Source: CAZOVK01 sp964583165
GTDB lineage: Bacteria; Bacillota; Clostridia; Lachnospirales; WRAX01
Direction of reading: 5' to 3'
Assembly (NCBI GenBank): GCA_964583165.1
Contig: CAZOVK010000019.1
Coordinates: 1 to 33,638, forward strand
Length of the DNA stretch: 33,638 nucleotides
Shown here: positions 30,781-33,638 of the stretch, in pieces
How the letters are laid out: the number at the start of each line of letters is the position of its first letter
How positions within the stretch are numbered: the stretch's first letter is position 1
The notes under the pieces: model-generated
What the model was told of the DNA's origin: nothing
The model's input: only the letters and a program-made list of their open reading frames with translations
Database searches by the model: none
Translations under genes and position numbers: made by a program

Positions 30781-30943
30781 AAAGCATATCTGACATATGA
30801 GTTATAGCGCGGCTGGCTCTGTTAATCATCCGCCTTGAATCGCGCACCATATGCTTGCGCATCCGCTTGTCGCTCATAGCGTAAGTTAAACCAATCGCGC
30901 CAACTACTGAACCTAAAACTATACCGGACATAAATCTGCCCAT
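30779..30943 (-). CDS. Small YtxH-like membrane-associated protein
   Basis: A 54-aa protein. ATG 30943, with GGGGGGTGA upstream, is preferred over the longer in-frame start at 30973. MGRFMSGIVLGSVVGAIGLTY is a glycine-rich membrane helix, followed by a basic, helical tail KRMRKHMVRDSRRMINRASR. This is the architecture of YtxH-type stress proteins, though such short proteins are hard to classify. It is the last gene before the terminator. A hairpin ACGCAAG/CTTGCGT lies upstream at 30968-30984. Confidence 0.65.
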   Translation of the reverse strand: MGRFMSGIVLGSVVGAIGLTYAMSDKRMRKHMVRDSRRMINRASRAITHMSDML

Positions 30944-31018
30944 AAAGTCACCCCCCGGAAACTGTTTACGCAAGAAACTTGCGTTAATATTATCCCCGAG
31001 AGATTTTTTGTTATACGC

Positions 31019-31540
31019 CTATGCCTTGACAGGCTCTGGATAATCTACCCCGAATGTTTCGACTGTCATACGCGCAATGCGTTGCTCTTCTTTTGGTCTA
31101 TCCCCGAATCCTGTCGGTGTTTCGGTTATTTTGTCGATAACTTCCTGACCCTCAATTGTACGCCCGAAAGCCGCATAATTACCGTCTAGGTGCGCAGACG
31201 ATTTGTGCATAAGAAAGAATTGGGAACCTGCAGAGTTCGGGGCGTTTGTACGCGCCATACTGATAATACCTGGTGTGTGTTTTAAGTCATTTTTGAAGCC
31301 ATTGCTGTTAAATTCACCGGCGATTGAGTAACTCGGGCCGCCCATGCCCGTACCATCCGGGCAACCGCCCTGAATCATAAAGCCTTTAATGACGCGATGG
31401 AACACGATACCGTCATAAAAACCTGTTTTGATGAGCGAAATAAAATTATTGACTGTGTTCGGCGCGACCTCAGGCAGAAGTTCTACCTTTATTATACCAC
31501 CGTTCTCCATTTCTATTGTAACTATTGGGTTTTGGCTCAT
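31019..31540 (-). CDS. Cyclophilin-type peptidyl-prolyl isomerase
   Basis: A 173-aa single-domain cyclophilin that catalyses cis-trans isomerisation of proline bonds. FYDGIVFHRVIKGFMIQGG contains the active-site Arg of the FHRVI motif. ARTNAPNSAGSQFFLMHKSSAHLDGNYAAFGR includes the conserved Gln/Phe and His of the binding groove. No signal peptide is present, so it is cytoplasmic. GGAGGG lies seven bases upstream of the ATG, 9 bp after the methyltransferase gene. Confidence 0.96.
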   Translation of the reverse strand: MSQNPIVTIEMENGGIIKVELLPEVAPNTVNNFISLIKTGFYDGIVFHRVIKGFMIQGGCPDGTGMGGPSYSIAGEFNSNGFKNDLKHTPGIISMARTNAPNSAGSQFFLMHKSSAHLDGNYAAFGRTIEGQEVIDKITETPTGFGDRPKEEQRIARMTVETFGVDYPEPVKA

Positions 31541-31549
31541 TTTTCCCTC

Positions 31550-32338
31550 CTATGATAATAACAATTGTCTTGCATACTCAAATAACATAATTCCCGCAGC
31601 GACTGACAGGTTCAGTGACTCTGTTTCGTTTTTCATGGGTATTGTCACGCGCAAATCACATGCGCCGGCTATTTCATCGGTCAGACCGCGTGCTTCGTTG
31701 CCGAAAACGAGAATCCCGCCGCGCTTGAAATCTACATTATATAATGAAGATTCTCCGCGGGGGTGTGACGCATAAATCGGTAAGTTGAATCGTTTTATCG
31801 ATTCAAACGCCACGTTTGAAGCGATTTTTTGTCGAAACAGCGAGCCCGCCGCCGCCCTCACGGTTTTCGGGTTGTATAAATCAGTAGAACCCGCCGAAAT
31901 TAGTATAGCCGCGCAACCCGCCGCCGCCGCTGAACGCAAAATCGCGCCCAGATTACCGGGGTCGTTGACTTCATGCAGATAGACTACTAAATCGCCCTGC
32001 TTTGCGGTTATATCGTCTAGCCTGTAATGTTTTTGTTTGCATATAGCCAAAACACCTTGCGGCGTTACGGTTTCAGAAATTGTTTTGAACAGTTCATCAG
32101 AAATCACCGTTACCGACGTTTCTGGGTATTTTTTCTGAATATTCCCTAAAGAAAAACCGTCAGCGCATATGATTTTTTCGACCGGCCAACCCACCGGCAA
32201 CTCTAACAGCGCCGTTTCACCCTCTAACACAAACAAATCGCTTTCTTCACGTTCTTTTCGTGATTTAAGCGAGATAATCTGCTTGATTAAGGGATTTTGG
32301 CGACTGGTTATGACAGCGGTACTACTGGAAGAACCCAA
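31550..32338 (-). CDS. TrmH/SpoU-family RNA 2'-O-ribose methyltransferase
   Basis: A 262-aa enzyme with an N-terminal substrate-binding part (ITSRQNPLIKQIISLKSRKER, typical of 23S rRNA methylases) and a SpoU knot domain with motifs LHEVNDPGNLGAILRSAAAAG, LVFGNEARGLTDE and IPMKNETESLNLSVAAGIMLFEY. The start is TTG 32338, since no ATG or GTG precedes the conserved region; GGAGG is nine bases upstream. It overlaps the trkA 3' end by 17 bp, so the two are coupled. The modified nucleotide cannot be told from sequence. Confidence 0.93.
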   Translation of the reverse strand: MGSSSSTAVITSRQNPLIKQIISLKSRKEREESDLFVLEGETALLELPVGWPVEKIICADGFSLGNIQKKYPETSVTVISDELFKTISETVTPQGVLAICKQKHYRLDDITAKQGDLVVYLHEVNDPGNLGAILRSAAAAGCAAILISAGSTDLYNPKTVRAAAGSLFRQKIASNVAFESIKRFNLPIYASHPRGESSLYNVDFKRGGILVFGNEARGLTDEIAGACDLRVTIPMKNETESLNLSVAAGIMLFEYARQLLLS

Positions 32339-33011
32339 GCAGGCCGCCCTCCTTGCCCTTGTAGTTTAGCCGTTGCATGTCTTCATATTCGCCGATTGAC
32401 ACGAGTATATCATCTGACTGAATGACCTCGTCTGGCTTAGGCGACACGATGATTTTCGCTCCGCGCTTCATGGCGACAATGTTAATGCCCCATTGAGCGC
32501 GGATGTTTGCCTTTTGAAGCGTTTTACCCACCCACTCGTCTTTCGGCGAAATCTCCGCTATACAGAAATTGTCAGAAAAATTGATGAAGTCGATAATATT
32601 CCCGTTTATGAGGTTTGTAGCTACCTTAATACCCATTTCGCGCTCGGGTAACACTACCCTGTCTGCGCCGATTCTTTCGAGAATGCGCTGTTGGTGTTTG
32701 TTGTTCGCTTTCGACAGTACGTATTTAACGCCGCTTTGCTTGGCTATGAGCGTACACATTATGTTGGCTTCTAAGTCGGCCCCTATCGCAACTATTACTA
32801 CATCGAAGTTCCCAAGGCCGAGTTCTGCCAGTGCGCTTTCTTCACGCAAATTCGCCTGCACAACATGGGTAGCGTATTGCGATACTTCATGTACGCTTAT
32901 CGGGTCAATATCACATGCCATTACCGAGTAACCCGCGTCAACCAATGTCCTGACGATACTTCGCCCGAAGCGCCCAAGCCCCAAAACGGCAAATTCCTGA
33001 TTTCTTCTCAA
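32322..33011 (-). CDS. TrkA/KtrA-type potassium uptake regulatory subunit
   Basis: A 229-aa RCK protein. The N-terminal Rossmann domain has VLGLGRFGRSIVRTL (G-x-G-x-x-G at residues 11-16) and the acidic end of beta-2 in ACDID. Residues about 140-220 form the RCK_C domain (GKTLQKANIRAQWGINIVAMKRG...DILVSIG). The cytosolic ring gates the TrkH/KtrB channel encoded just upstream by binding ATP/ADP or NAD(H). The start is TTG 33011; an in-frame TAG immediately before it rules out a longer form. Confidence 0.94.
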   Translation of the reverse strand: MRRNQEFAVLGLGRFGRSIVRTLVDAGYSVMACDIDPISVHEVSQYATHVVQANLREESALAELGLGNFDVVIVAIGADLEANIMCTLIAKQSGVKYVLSKANNKHQQRILERIGADRVVLPEREMGIKVATNLINGNIIDFINFSDNFCIAEISPKDEWVGKTLQKANIRAQWGINIVAMKRGAKIIVSPKPDEVIQSDDILVSIGEYEDMQRLNYKGKEGGLLGFFQ

Positions 33012-33043
33012 CTAAACCATTCCCTTTCATTACATATAACTAT

Positions 33044-33638
33044 TTAGCCGACGACAACCTTTTCATCTGCATATTTTACGCTCTTTAGCCCAAATCCCAT
33101 TTTCAACGCGAGCGCCAGTGTTATGGTCATTGGGCCTAGACGCCCAACGAACATGCAGACGCATATTATCAACTTGCCCAAGAATGTCAGATGTGGCGTA
33201 ATGCCTAGGCTCAAGCCGACCGTACCGCTTGCGCTCACGGCCTCAAAGAACAAATCCATAAATTCATACTTGAAGTTACCGCGCAATTCAGTGAACGACA
33301 AAAGCATTGTCGAAACCGTTATGAGCGCCATCATTATTAGTATAACAGTAAGCGCCTTTTGGAGCAAATCGAACGTAATATTTTTCTTGAACGCCGTAAT
33401 CGTGTCATGCCCTCTTATAATCGATACCACAGAAATTATGGCAAGCGCAATCGTTATTGTCTTGACACCACCCGCTGTACCACCCGGAGAACCACCGATA
33501 AACATCATGATAACTGTCATAAACTTCGACGCATAATCCATATTCGCTTGGTCGATGGTGAAGAAACCCGCCGTTCGCGTCGTGACCGACTGGAATGTCG
33601 CCGCCCAAATTTTATCCGGCAGGCTCATGCCGCCCAGT
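33044..33638 (-). CDS. TrkH/KtrB potassium transporter membrane subunit, partial (5' end outside window)
   Basis: The C-terminal 198 codons of a Trk/Ktr/HKT superfamily ion channel. SVTTRTAGFFTIDQA is the third pore loop (T-x-x-T-A-G-F) and SASGTVGLSLGIT the fourth. MMFIGGSPGGTAGGVKT between them is the characteristic intramembrane gate segment, and the protein ends with further membrane helices (ICVCMFVGRLGPMTITLALA). The frame is open to the window end, so the start lies beyond 33638. It precedes trkA by 32 bp; together they form a complete K+ uptake system. Confidence 0.94.
   Translation of the reverse strand, partial: LGGMSLPDKIWAATFQSVTTRTAGFFTIDQANMDYASKFMTVIMMFIGGSPGGTAGGVKTITIALAIISVVSIIRGHDTITAFKKNITFDLLQKALTVILIMMALITVSTMLLSFTELRGNFKYEFMDLFFEAVSASGTVGLSLGITPHLTFLGKLIICVCMFVGRLGPMTITLALALKMGFGLKSVKYADEKVVVG

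Noticed and set aside
1..33638. CRISPR arrays
   Set aside because: No short, regularly spaced repeat series was seen; the only long repeat is the two-copy 1065-bp duplication.

Overview
The window looks like a chromosomal segment of an anaerobic, spore-forming Clostridia-type Firmicute. The grounds are a methylaspartate (glutamate-fermentation) operon, spoVS, a class A RNase P RNA, a T-box leader ahead of an aminoacyl-tRNA synthetase operon, strong GGAGG ribosome binding sites and consensus sigma-A promoters. No species is named because nothing in the sequence fixes it.

Region 1 (1-8734, + strand) is a catabolic operon: glutamate mutase S chain (cut by the window edge), its reactivase GlmL, the E chain, methylaspartate ammonia-lyase, a DUF1446/AtuA-like protein, a DUF4387 protein, a P-loop protein of the 'alanine-tRNA synthetase second additional domain' type, and a two-subunit class I fumarase/mesaconase. 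Together they turn L-glutamate into 3-methylaspartate, mesaconate and then citramalate; a citramalate lyase is not in the window. A hairpin terminator sits inside the operon after the DUF4387 gene.

Region 2 (8735-18300) holds rnpB, spoVS (-), a HIT hydrolase, a vWA lipoprotein (-), and then one apparent transcription unit: tRNA-Phe, a T-box leader with a valine (GUC) specifier, thyX, valS, folC, a 42-aa ORF and a TPR membrane protein. Region 3 (18302-23860) has a lone response regulator (-), guaB, two GNAT-type genes and a guaA whose glutaminase domain has lost its catalytic core.

Region 4 (about 23.9-30.7 kb) is an integrated element that I read as a filamentous-phage (inovirus) type prophage: a rolling-circle replication initiator, a Zot/pI-type ATPase, a chain of tiny overlapping membrane-protein genes and a candidate ssDNA-binding protein, all on the minus strand. 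Facing away from them is a plus-strand control module (two HTH repressors and a DUF805 membrane protein) that is duplicated in tandem with a 1065-bp period and no visible differences. Imperfect direct repeats with hairpin arms flank the element. It also holds a 42-codon ORF resembling the N-terminal domain of a tyrosine recombinase, a tRNA-Lys-like 3' fragment, and a highly structured non-coding zone that could be its origin and packaging region.

Region 5 (30736-33638, - strand) returns to host genes: a Trk/Ktr potassium transporter membrane subunit (partial), its TrkA regulatory subunit, a SpoU-family rRNA methyltransferase, a cyclophilin and a small YtxH-like protein ending in a 20-bp terminator.
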